DNA of 64,000 nucleotides from an uncultured Granulosicoccus sp. (lineage in GTDB: Bacteria > Pseudomonadota > Gammaproteobacteria > Granulosicoccales > Granulosicoccaceae), in the NCBI GenBank assembly GCA_947499955.1, contig CANMQI010000007.1:328732-392731 (forward strand), given 5' to 3'. Below are positions 36,503 through 45,017 of the stretch, in pieces (within the stretch, counting starts at the first letter, position 1; every line of letters starts with the position of its first letter). The position numbers were made by a program, and so were the translations under genes. Under the pieces are notes generated by a model, which was not told the DNA's origin, ran no database searches, and saw only the letters and a program-made list of their open reading frames with translations.

Positions 36503-38938
36503 TTACTTCTTGTCGGGACGTTTTCCCTGGAAAAGTATCTCGAACACTTCATCGTAGTGCCCGGCATGCTGAATATCGAGACCGGTCACGATGTGCTCGG
36601 GTAGCTCGTTGACATCACGGCGATTACCCGCAGGCAATATGACCTGCTTGATGCCGAGCCGTCTGGCTGCAATCAGCTTCTCCCGGACACCGCCAACCGG
36701 CAGAACTTCCCCGGTCAAGGTGATCTCACCAGTCATGGCAAACGCCTTGCGGACCGGTTTGTTCAGCGCCAGAGACAACAGGGCGCTGGTGATGCTGATA
36801 CCGGCACTCGGACCATCCTTGGGTGTTGCGCCTTCGGGTACATGCAAGTGCAGGCTGTGCTTCATGAACCAGTCCTTGCTGACGCCATAACGATCGCTGT
36901 TGGTCGTCACGTAACTGTGAGCTATCTGGGCAGATTCATTCATCACCTTGCCCAGTTGCCCAGTCAGTTTCAGGCCGCGTTCGCCCTCATGCACCGAGGT
37001 GGCTTCGATGGGCAGGGTCGCTCCACCCATTGATGTCCAGGCAAGGCCAGTGATGACGCCAACGCCGCCAAGTTGCTTTTCCACCCGGAAGGGTGGTTCG
37101 CCGACGAATTCGACCAGATTGCGATTACTGATGCTGACGGATCTGCTCTTGCCGAGCAGCTTCACGATGGATTTGCGCAGCACGCGGTGCAGCAGTTTTT
37201 CCAGGCTTCGCACGCCGGCTTCGCGGGCATAGCCCTCGATAAGTGCCTTGATGGCGGAATCGCTGATCTTGACCTGAGAGGTCTTGACGTTGTTGCGTTC
37301 CAGCAATCTTGGCCAGAGGTGCTTGCGAGCGATTTCAAGCTTTTCGCTGGCGATATAACCGCCCAGCCGAATGACGTCCATACGATCCAGCAGGGGACGC
37401 GGAATGGTGTCGAGCTGGTTGGCAGTACACACGAACAGAACCTTTGACAGGTCGACCCGCAGGTCCAGATAGTGATCGAGAAATTCACTGTTCTGTTCAG
37501 GGTCAAGCACTTCGAGCAGGGCTGATGCCGGATCGCCCTGATGAGAGGCGCCTAACTTGTCGATTTCGTCCAGCATGATGACCGGGTTGGATACATCGAC
37601 ATCCTTCAAGGCCTGGACCAGCTTGCCCGGCATGGCCCCGATGTAAGTACGCCGATGGCCCTTTATCTCGGCCTCATCGCGCATGCCGCCCACACTGAAG
37701 CGATAGAACTTGCGTCCGAGGCATTCGGCAATGGATTTACCGATGGAGGTCTTGCCCACACCCGGAGGACCGACGAACAGGAGTATCGAGCCGCTGATTT
37801 CGCCACGGAAAGAGCCCATGGCCAGAAACTCCAGAATGCGTTCCTTGATGTCCTCCAGACCTGCATGGTCCCGGTTGAGCACGGTCTTCGCATGCCGTAG
37901 CGACAATTTGTCCTTGGAGAAGTTACCCCAGGGAACGGAGCAGAGCCAGTCAAGGTAGTTGCGGGTAACGCCGTACTCCGGTGAACCGGTTTCGAGGATG
38001 GATATCTTGTTGATTTCCTCATCGAAGCGCTTTTTCACGTGTTCGGGTGGCGTGCGTTTTTCCATTCGTTCCCGGAACTCGTCGATATCGGACGTGCGGT
38101 CATCCTTGGCAATACCCAGCTCGCGCTGGATGACCTTCAGCTCCTCGCGCAGAAAGAACTCGCGCTGGTGCTTGGACATCTTCTGTTCGACTTCGGAGCG
38201 AATCTCGGCCTGTAATCTGGCGACTTCCAGTTCCTTGTGCAGCAGTATCAATACACGTTCCATGCGCTTTTGCAGGGAGACCGTATCGAGAATCTGCTGC
38301 AGTTCCGGCCCGGGTGCCGTCGTGATGGCTGCGGCAAAGTCCGCCAGCGGGGAAGGGTCGTTCAGATTGAAGTGGTTGAGAAAATTCTTCAGCTCTTCGT
38401 TGTACAGGGGATTGAGCGGAATCAGTTCCTTGATGGCCTGAATCAGTGCCATGGCGTAGGCCTTGATTTCCGGGGTGTTCTTCGAGCGTTCGTTCGGGTA
38501 GGAGACTTCGGCGGCAAAAGGCGCCGTCCGGCTTATCCAGCCGTCAATGCGAAAACGCTGCATACCCTGGGCAATGAACTGGATCTTGCCGTTGCCACGC
38601 ACCACATTATGCAATCTGACCACGCAGCCGGTATCGGCAAAGTCTTCAGGGGAAGCGCTGGCATGTTCATCCTGATCACCGGCGTAGCAAAGCCCGAGCA
38701 GATGATGATCCATCTTCGCCAGACGCGAAAAGGTCTCCTCCCAGGGAGACTCGTCGATGACCAGTGGTTGTACCTGGGCGGGAAAGAAGGGCCGCTCGAA
38801 GATCGGCAGCAATAGCAGTTTGCCCGGCAGATTCTGCTCCGGGACAATCAAGCCCGTACCTGTCGTTGTGCGGTTGTCCCCGGAGTCTGTCTGCTCGGAT
38901 TCGACAATCAGCGGTTCATCACTTTTTTTCGAGGCCAT
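36503..38938 (-). CDS. lon: Lon-family ATP-dependent protease (second-type, AsrA-like)
   Basis: Lon degrades misfolded and regulatory proteins. The protein has 811 residues from ATG 38938. It has the N-terminal substrate domain (LLLLPIFERPFFPAQVQPL), a coiled coil, an AAA+ module with Walker A GPPGVGKTS, Walker B PVIMLDEIDK and the protease domain with the catalytic dyad S711 (PKDGPSAG) and K754 (GGVREKLIAARR), 43 apart as in E. coli Lon. The neighbours are not clpX/hupB; the N-terminal LLPIFERPFFPAQ resembles the second Lon of pseudomonads (AsrA-like) rather than the housekeeping one. An upstream-extended frame to 39043 is not preferred. It converges on the DUF3187 gene. Confidence 0.92.
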   Translation of the reverse strand: MASKKSDEPLIVESEQTDSGDNRTTTGTGLIVPEQNLPGKLLLLPIFERPFFPAQVQPLVIDESPWEETFSRLAKMDHHLLGLCYAGDQDEHASASPEDFADTGCVVRLHNVVRGNGKIQFIAQGMQRFRIDGWISRTAPFAAEVSYPNERSKNTPEIKAYAMALIQAIKELIPLNPLYNEELKNFLNHFNLNDPSPLADFAAAITTAPGPELQQILDTVSLQKRMERVLILLHKELEVARLQAEIRSEVEQKMSKHQREFFLREELKVIQRELGIAKDDRTSDIDEFRERMEKRTPPEHVKKRFDEEINKISILETGSPEYGVTRNYLDWLCSVPWGNFSKDKLSLRHAKTVLNRDHAGLEDIKERILEFLAMGSFRGEISGSILLFVGPPGVGKTSIGKSIAECLGRKFYRFSVGGMRDEAEIKGHRRTYIGAMPGKLVQALKDVDVSNPVIMLDEIDKLGASHQGDPASALLEVLDPEQNSEFLDHYLDLRVDLSKVLFVCTANQLDTIPRPLLDRMDVIRLGGYIASEKLEIARKHLWPRLLERNNVKTSQVKISDSAIKALIEGYAREAGVRSLEKLLHRVLRKSIVKLLGKSRSVSISNRNLVEFVGEPPFRVEKQLGGVGVITGLAWTSMGGATLPIEATSVHEGERGLKLTGQLGKVMNESAQIAHSYVTTNSDRYGVSKDWFMKHSLHLHVPEGATPKDGPSAGISITSALLSLALNKPVRKAFAMTGEITLTGEVLPVGGVREKLIAARRLGIKQVILPAGNRRDVNELPEHIVTGLDIQHAGHYDEVFEILFQGKRPDKK

Positions 38939-39136
38939 GGAAGATCTTGTTCTGCTGTTGGTCCGGATCACTTGCCTGTGGCAAGCCAATACCGCCAGCG
39001 TACTGGCGGTCAAGGGGAAAGAGGTACCGTGAACATATGCCATGCTGCCGCATTTTCAAGCCGCCGTCACAATTAACGGTGGTTGCCGATCCTGATCGGA
39101 ACTGCGCAAGCACCTGTTTGTCCCCGATCAGCCTCT

Positions 39137-41143
39137 TCAGTCGGCAGCCAGCAGATTCATCAGTCCCTTGAGCGCATCCTTGCCGGCTGCCCGCGACGCT
39201 TCTGCATTGCCCGCATCGAGTTCGCCCATGAAAATGACATCATCCGGCGGTAGGTCGGCCAGGAATCGGCTGGGCTCACAGGCGCCGGTTTCCCCGAATT
39301 GCTGGCGAGCACGAGAACGGGTGAAGGTCAGGGTGTGGCGTGCCCGGGTCATGCCCACATAACACAGGCGTCGCTCTTCTTCGATGGTGTCTGCCTCGAC
39401 GCTGTTGCGGTGAGGCAGCAGGTCCTCTTCCATGCCGACCATGAAGACATGCGGGTATTCCAGACCCTTGGCCGCATGCAGCGTCATCATCTGAACCTGA
39501 TTGTCATCGGATTCGTCGTCCTGACGCGAGAGCATGTCATGCAGGCACAGTGAGCGTACGACTTCGGACAGGGGCTGGTCCTTCTGCTCATCGTCTGTCA
39601 GCAGGCGCTCGATCCAGGCGAACAGTTCGCCGGTATTTTCGATGGCGCGTTGTGCCTTGGGCGGCGAGTCATGCACTTGCTGCAACCAGTCGGTGTAGTC
39701 GATGTCTTCGAAGACGCTCTTGACCACGGCCAGCGTGTCGCCACGCTCGGCGTTATCGGCGTTCAGGGTCAGCCAGTTGGCAAAGCGCTGCAGTCGCTGC
39801 AGAGGGCGGCCACTGAGCTGAGTCTCCAAACCGATGTCGTGACAGGCTGCAAACATGCTGATATTGCGGTTGCGGGCGTGCTGACCCAGCTTGGCCAGCG
39901 TGCTGGGGCCGATCTCCCGACGCGGTGTATTGATACAACGCATGAATGCGGTGTCGTCATCCGGGTTCACCAACAGCTTGAGATAGGCCAGCATGTCCTT
40001 GATTTCGGGCTTGTCGAAAAACGAGCTGCCACCGCTGATGCTGTAGGGGATCTGTTTTTCGCGCATGGCTTGCTCGAAGGCACGCGATTGAAAGTTGCTG
40101 CGATAGAGGATCGCGAAATCGCCCCAACGCGTATCCTTCTGATAGTGGCGCGTGAGAATCTCGGCGGCGACCCATTCGGCTTCATCTAGTGTGTGCTTGC
40201 AGGTCGATACGCGTAGCGGATCACCCAGACCCAGATCACTCCACAGGGCTTTTTCGAACTCATGGGGGTTGTGGCTGATGACGGCGTTTGCGCAACGCAG
40301 AATGCGCTGACTGGAGCGATAGTTCTGTTCCAGTTTGATGACCCGAAGATTGGGGTAATCGATCTTCAGATTCATCAGGTTTTCCGGCTTGGCACCGCGC
40401 CAGGAGTAGATGGACTGATCGTCGTCACCTACCGCTGTAAATGCGCCGAACTTGTCGACCAGCTGACGCACCAGCTCGTACTGGGCGGCATTGGTGTCCT
40501 GATACTCATCCACCAGCATGTGTCGCACCTTGCCGCGCCACTTGTCGCGTATGTCGGTATGTTCGCGCAGCAGCTCTACCGGCAGGCTGATGAGATCATC
40601 GAAGTCGACCGAGTTGCAGGCTCGCAGCAGTTCGTTGTAACGGGCATACAGGAGGGCGGCCACGCGCTCATTGTCATCCACGGCTGCTGCAGAGGCGCCG
40701 TCGGGAGTAATGAATTCGTTTTTCCAGTGCGAGATCATGTTCTGCAGATCTCGTTCTTCAATGGCGCTGTTGCCCTCGCGAATGAGTTCGCGCAATGCGC
40801 TCATCGAGTCGTGCTGGTCCAGAATGGTGAAACCCTTGCGCAGGCCGATGGCTTCCCCATCCTTGTGCAGCATCTCCATGCCCAGACGGTGAAAGGTGGC
40901 AATGGTCAGACCTTTCATCTGCTGCGGTGACAGCTGTTTCTTCAGGCGCGCCCGCATTTCATTGGATGCCTTGTTGGTAAAGGTCACCGCAACGATGGAC
41001 GTGGGGGAGTAGTTCTGTTTTTCGATCAGCCAGGCAATCTTCTGGGTGATGACGCCGGTCTTGCCGCTACCGGCACCAGCCAGTACCAGCAAAGGGGTCT
41101 CGAAATGTCTGACGGCGGCCAGTTGTTGAGGATTCAGGCCCAT
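39137..41143 (-). CDS. rep: ATP-dependent DNA helicase Rep (UvrD/Rep superfamily 1A)
   Basis: Rep is a 3'-5' helicase that clears proteins ahead of the fork and restarts replication. The 668-residue protein has the SF1A motifs: Q motif LNPQQLAAVRHFETPLLVLAGAGSGKTGVIT (in part; Walker A GAGSGKT about residues 22-28), TFTNKASNEMRARL (Ia), FHRLGMEMLH, LVDEYQDTNAAQ (II), VGDDDQSIYSWRGA (III), LEQNYRSS (IV), and MTLHAAKGLEYPHVFMVGMEE (V-VI, in part), ending RRLCYVGMTRARH. The length and MGLNPQQ start match Rep rather than UvrD. It diverges from the next gene by 221 bases. Confidence 0.93.
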   Translation of the reverse strand: MGLNPQQLAAVRHFETPLLVLAGAGSGKTGVITQKIAWLIEKQNYSPTSIVAVTFTNKASNEMRARLKKQLSPQQMKGLTIATFHRLGMEMLHKDGEAIGLRKGFTILDQHDSMSALRELIREGNSAIEERDLQNMISHWKNEFITPDGASAAAVDDNERVAALLYARYNELLRACNSVDFDDLISLPVELLREHTDIRDKWRGKVRHMLVDEYQDTNAAQYELVRQLVDKFGAFTAVGDDDQSIYSWRGAKPENLMNLKIDYPNLRVIKLEQNYRSSQRILRCANAVISHNPHEFEKALWSDLGLGDPLRVSTCKHTLDEAEWVAAEILTRHYQKDTRWGDFAILYRSNFQSRAFEQAMREKQIPYSISGGSSFFDKPEIKDMLAYLKLLVNPDDDTAFMRCINTPRREIGPSTLAKLGQHARNRNISMFAACHDIGLETQLSGRPLQRLQRFANWLTLNADNAERGDTLAVVKSVFEDIDYTDWLQQVHDSPPKAQRAIENTGELFAWIERLLTDDEQKDQPLSEVVRSLCLHDMLSRQDDESDDNQVQMMTLHAAKGLEYPHVFMVGMEEDLLPHRNSVEADTIEEERRLCYVGMTRARHTLTFTRSRARQQFGETGACEPSRFLADLPPDDVIFMGELDAGNAEASRAAGKDALKGLMNLLAAD

Positions 41144-41363
41144 TGAGAGGATCGGTTAAGGCAGTGACGGGTGGGCAAGTCTACTGCTTTCCGCAGGCAA
41201 TGTTCGGTGTTGACGGTAACGATGGTCACTATTGTTGGCTGATTCGTCAGGCATGTCCGGTTTCAGGCGTGACTGGTCCGTACCTTGCGTTTGTCAGAGG
41301 ATAACCAGGCCCTTGCTCAACTCGACGACAAGGATTCATGTGACAGGCAGGCAAGACCGTATA

Positions 41364-42197
41364 ATGAACGCTGACAATGACAGCAGTGGAGCATTTGTGG
41401 AACTTGACATGCAGGTGGCGCGGCAGGCTGCCGAGGAGGCCGCGCAAGCGGCTCAACAGGTAATCAGCGACTTTCTCGCGCGGGGGGACTGGAATGTGAC
41501 CCTGAAATCGGATCAATCACCGGTCACCGAAGTCGACGTTGCTGCGGAGAAGGCCATCAAGTCCGTGTTGACGACCGCCTTGCCCGGTGCCGCCTTTTTC
41601 GGCGAGGAAACCGGCAAGTCGGCTGCCACCGAGGGTAATGGACTGCGCTGGCTGGTCGATCCCATTGATGGGACCAAGAGTTTCATACGAGGATCGCGCT
41701 ATTACTCGACACAGATTGCACTCGAAGTGGACAATGAGTTACGTCTGGGTGTCTCGAATGCGCCTGCCTACGGTGAGCGTCTGGTAGCCGAAGCCGGCAA
41801 AGGTGCCTGGCTGGATGGACGTGAAGTGCATTGTAACGAGGTCACCTCCATCGACGATGCGTTCTTCTCGGCAGGCAATCTGACCACGCTTGCGCGTGAT
41901 GCCGAGGCCTGGGCGCGTTATGCCGCCATCGTGGGGCGCGCCCGTCGAGTACGGGGTTATGGCGATTTCTGTCACTACCATCAGCTGTGCTGTGGGCAGG
42001 CTGATCTGGTGCTGGAATCGGATGTGAACATTCTGGATATTGCCGCATTGACCGTGGCGGTCAGGGCTGCCGGTGGCATCATCACGGACATGCAGGGTCA
42101 GCCGATCAATGATGCGACGACCTCTGTCCTGGCGGCCTGCACGGAAACCCTGCACGCAGAGGCATTGGCTCTGCTGCAAGGTGGCTGCGGGCAGTAG
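41364..42197 (+). CDS. Inositol-monophosphatase-family phosphatase, HisN-like
   Basis: The 277-residue enzyme has the three metal sites of the IMPase family: GAAFFGEETGK (glutamates about 78-79), WLVDPIDGTKSFIRGSRYY (aspartates about 95-100), and the C-terminal SDVNILDIAALTVAVRAAGG (about 220-239). The GTKSF and LDIAAL patterns are close to histidinol-phosphatase (HisN) and also to bisphosphate nucleotidases; the substrate is not settled by sequence. The ATG 41364 has aggcaag upstream; a longer frame to 41232 is not preferred. It is divergent from rep and 19 bases from the cyclase gene, so it may be cotranscribed with it. Confidence 0.8.
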   Translation: MNADNDSSGAFVELDMQVARQAAEEAAQAAQQVISDFLARGDWNVTLKSDQSPVTEVDVAAEKAIKSVLTTALPGAAFFGEETGKSAATEGNGLRWLVDPIDGTKSFIRGSRYYSTQIALEVDNELRLGVSNAPAYGERLVAEAGKGAWLDGREVHCNEVTSIDDAFFSAGNLTTLARDAEAWARYAAIVGRARRVRGYGDFCHYHQLCCGQADLVLESDVNILDIAALTVAVRAAGGIITDMQGQPINDATTSVLAACTETLHAEALALLQGGCGQ

Positions 42198-42215
42198 GAT
42201 GACAGAGCGGCGAGC

Positions 42216-43496
42216 GTGAAACTTCCCTATTACAACCCCGGTCGCCGCAGCCTGACCTTCTCGCTGTTTCTGGTGCTGACGCTGACGCTGTTGGTGCTGA
42301 CAGGCCTTGGAGTCTTTCGCCTGTACTTCGGCTTCGAGTGGACAGCCGGGAACAACGACTCTGGGCAGTTGTTCACGTTGAGTGTGCGAGGCGGCAGGTC
42401 ATTCAATCTGTTCGAGGCTGATTCGTTTGGCCGTACGTTCTGGAGCAGCCTGCTGATATTGCTGATGCTGTGTCTGCTGATGCCGCTGTTTCGCCTGGCA
42501 GGTGCTGCCATCATCGCCGGGCTGTCGGTCGCAGCATTGTTGTTCACGCATGTCCAGATGGCGGACAGTTCATCGCGTATTCCCGTGGAATTCGAGTTGC
42601 TGATGGTGCTGGTTCTGTTTGGCACCTATGTGCTGCTGGGATATATCGGCGAGGTGCGTGACCGCAAACGAGTGCACCGTCTGTTGAGCCAGTATGTGCC
42701 GGCCGAACTGGCAAGGGAGTACCAGCGCGACCCGCAAGCTGTCAGCAGGTCGGGTGTGCAGCGAGAGATCAGCGTGTTGTTCTGCGATGTGGTCGGGTTT
42801 ACCGCCAAGTCCGAACAGCTGACACCGCCACAATTGGCGGAGTGGCTCAATATGTATTTCACCTACGTGAGTCGTATCGTGGTGCGTTACCGCGGCTCCA
42901 TCGACAAGTACATGGGCGATAGCGTCATGGCTGTCTGGGGCGCGCCATCCCCCAGCCAGACGCATGCGCACGATGCCCTGTGTGCCGGCATGGATATCCA
43001 GGCCGAGGTGGAGACGCTCAATGCCCGCTATCGGGACAAGAATCTGCCGACGGTTGTCATGGGCATCGGCATCAGTACCGGACCTGCCATGGTCGGCCCA
43101 CTGGGGTCCGAATACCGTATGGATTACACCGTGGTTGGTGACAGTGTGAACGTGGCACAACGTCTGGAGGCGCAGACCCGCAAGTACAAGGTGCCTGTCA
43201 TTGTCAGCGACAAGACAGCGGTGGAGCTACCCGGCATGGCCTTTCGCGAACTCGATACCGTTACCGTGACGGGGCGCAGCCAGCCGGTCACCATGTATGA
43301 GCCGCTGGGCAGCCGAGAGACGCTCAGTGAGCAGGTTCTGCAGCGAGTCGAACTGCACGATCAGGCGATGGCTGCGAGTCGTTCAGGGGACTGGGATGCC
43401 GCTGTCGAGCTGTTTGGCCGCCTGCGCGAGGAGTGGGGGCCAACCTCCATGTACGATCTGTATCTACGCGGTATCGAGCAGGCCCGCAAGATCTGA
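42216..43496 (+). CDS. Membrane-bound class III adenylate/guanylate cyclase
   Basis: The 426-residue protein has a GTG start (42216), a TM helix (about 13-35), a second helix block (about 72-92 and 127-148), and then a class III cyclase catalytic domain (about 155-370). Metal-binding aspartates are D191 (LFCDVVGFTAKSE) and D235 (YMGDSVMAVWGAP), and the transition-state region is YTVVGDSVNVAQRLEAQT. Purine-specifying residues suggest ATP but are not definitive. It lacks a full CHASE2 sensor between the helices: the extracytoplasmic part is only about 35 residues. It would provide cAMP or cGMP; a CRP-type site lies at 52.7 kb. Confidence 0.9.
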   Translation: MKLPYYNPGRRSLTFSLFLVLTLTLLVLTGLGVFRLYFGFEWTAGNNDSGQLFTLSVRGGRSFNLFEADSFGRTFWSSLLILLMLCLLMPLFRLAGAAIIAGLSVAALLFTHVQMADSSSRIPVEFELLMVLVLFGTYVLLGYIGEVRDRKRVHRLLSQYVPAELAREYQRDPQAVSRSGVQREISVLFCDVVGFTAKSEQLTPPQLAEWLNMYFTYVSRIVVRYRGSIDKYMGDSVMAVWGAPSPSQTHAHDALCAGMDIQAEVETLNARYRDKNLPTVVMGIGISTGPAMVGPLGSEYRMDYTVVGDSVNVAQRLEAQTRKYKVPVIVSDKTAVELPGMAFRELDTVTVTGRSQPVTMYEPLGSRETLSEQVLQRVELHDQAMAASRSGDWDAAVELFGRLREEWGPTSMYDLYLRGIEQARKI

Positions 43497-43507
43497 GTGC
43501 TGACGTA

Positions 43508-44221
43508 TCACGGATCGGTGTCGATCGCTTTCCACTGATGTCCGTCGAAGTGCTCCTGTGGACGAAAATCTGTCTTGTATTGCATCTTCTGACAACCATC
43601 GACCCAATAACCAAGATACAGATACGGCAAGTCGGTGGCGGTGCACAGCTCGATCTGCTGCATGATGCTGAAACGCCCCAGACCTCGGTCAACCTGGTCG
43701 GGATCGAAGAAGGTATAGACCGCTGACAGTCCATCGTCTGTGGCGTCTGTGACAGCAACGGCAATGATCTGCTTGTTCAGACGTATGTCGACAAACAGGG
43801 TCTCTCCCCAGGGGTTCAGCAGAAAGCGTTCGAAGTCTTCCGGCTCCGGATCGTCCATGCCGCCATCGGGGTGACGGGCAGCAAGGTAACGCTGATAGAG
43901 GTGAAAATACTCATCGGTGTAACATGCTTCACGAAAGTCCACGCTCAGGTCCTGATTTCGCTTGCAGTTGCGCCGATCGGTGCGCCTCATCCTGAAGTCA
44001 TTGCACACGATGCGCACTGAAACGCAGGCAGAGCAACCCGTGCAACCCGGGCGATAGACATATTCTCCTGAACGCCGAAATCCTCGTTTTATCAACTGGT
44101 TATAAACAGCGCGTGGGTGAGGGTGGTGCGGATCTGCATAAATATTCACCGCTTCCCGGTCTTCCAGATAGCTACAGGGATTGATCGACCCCTGATACAG
44201 CTTGATGCGTTGTTGGATCAT
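43508..44221 (-). CDS. bpt: Aspartate/glutamate leucyltransferase (Bpt/Ate family)
   Basis: This enzyme transfers leucine (or arginine) from tRNA to N-terminal acidic residues, producing N-degrons for ClpAP. The 237-residue protein has the family start RIKLYQGSINPCSYLEDREA (about 5-24), the zinc/cofactor cysteine pair in PGCTGCSACVSVRI (about 57-70), NPWGETLFVDIRLN and the end FFDPDQVDRGLGRF...LYLGYWVDGCQKM with NxKTDFRP-like close. It converges on the cyclase gene by 12 bases and faces the 44.4-kb membrane-protein gene. Confidence 0.92.
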   Translation of the reverse strand: MIQQRIKLYQGSINPCSYLEDREAVNIYADPHHPHPRAVYNQLIKRGFRRSGEYVYRPGCTGCSACVSVRIVCNDFRMRRTDRRNCKRNQDLSVDFREACYTDEYFHLYQRYLAARHPDGGMDDPEPEDFERFLLNPWGETLFVDIRLNKQIIAVAVTDATDDGLSAVYTFFDPDQVDRGLGRFSIMQQIELCTATDLPYLYLGYWVDGCQKMQYKTDFRPQEHFDGHQWKAIDTDP

Positions 44222-44391
44222 GCGAAGGATGTTATCAGAGGGGGTTAAACGGGCCCAATTATTAGAACTTCGTCACAAAACTTGTTCGGTTGACAGTAGG
44301 TCACAATGTTACATGAGGGGGGTGTTATTATCCGTTCCCTACCTTGGCGCGGGGTTGTAGGACTGGCGCCTCAGCTGACGGAATGAATGTC

Positions 44392-44862
44392 ATGGGCGCT
44401 AGCGTCACCAAACGAATCAACACTCGAATCCTCCTTGCATTACTCGGTCGAACACTGCTCCGGCAGGTCAGATTCCCGACATTCATGCGTGCACTGGTCG
44501 AGTCCCTCATGTTCTGCTGCGTATTTCTGGCGGCAGGGTATGTCAGCCTGGGCTACTCGGTAACGGCCATGTTGCCTCCGATGGTACCGGTTGTTTTCAT
44601 CATGATGTTGTCGATGGTGTTCAGCGGTGTGTATCGCAAGGAGATCACGGATTCCATCATGAATGTGTACTGGCATTCAGCCTACGGCTTTGTGCTTGCC
44701 ACGATTGTCTTCCTCGCTTTCGTGCCGATGATCGGACCGGAGTTCGCCAGTCAGAAATTCAAGTTCTTCTTCCTGTTCTTCGCCTTCTTCGTGATCAACA
44801 CGATGCGACCGGTGATCTCGGGCACGGACTTCATGGACGGCGGTGGCCGTCGTACGAACTAG
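44392..44862 (+). CDS. Short four-TM membrane protein, unknown; resembles membrane half of a polysaccharide sugar transferase
   Basis: I do not recognise the 156-residue product with certainty. From ATG 44392 (gga nine bases upstream) it has a basic amphipathic start (VTKRINTRILLALLGRTLLR), then TM helices at about 35-53 (LVESLMFCCVFLAAGYVSL), 60-80 (MLPPMVPVVFIMMLSMVFSG), 100-118 (SAYGFVLATIVFLAFVPM) and 128-147 (FKFFFLFFAFFVINTM). The pattern HY-like basic start, ...FSGVYRKEI... and ...INTMRPVISG resembles the N-terminal membrane part of PEP-CTERM-type polyprenyl glycosylphosphotransferases, but no catalytic domain follows. It could be an orphan membrane protein or a truncated relic. No frameshifted continuation is visible before sbcB. 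Confidence 0.5.
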   Translation: MGASVTKRINTRILLALLGRTLLRQVRFPTFMRALVESLMFCCVFLAAGYVSLGYSVTAMLPPMVPVVFIMMLSMVFSGVYRKEITDSIMNVYWHSAYGFVLATIVFLAFVPMIGPEFASQKFKFFFLFFAFFVINTMRPVISGTDFMDGGGRRTN

Positions 44863-44985
44863 ACATCCTTGTCAGGCAGTTGCCAGGCCGAAGACGACAC
44901 TCTGCCAGCCAGTCTCCAGTGACTGCCGTCCACCGCCTCTGACACCAGGGCTATCCCGTTACGAATTTCCCCGAATAGCCGGGCA

Positions 44986-45004
44986 GCCCGAACATGACTC
45001 GGGC
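44986..45004. terminator. Hairpin between the short membrane-protein gene and sbcB
   Basis: gcccga (44986-44991) pairs with tcgggc (44999-45004) around an acatgac loop between the two convergent genes. The stem is only 6 bp, so confidence is low. Confidence 0.35.
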
Positions 45005-45017
45005 CTTCGACGGGGAG

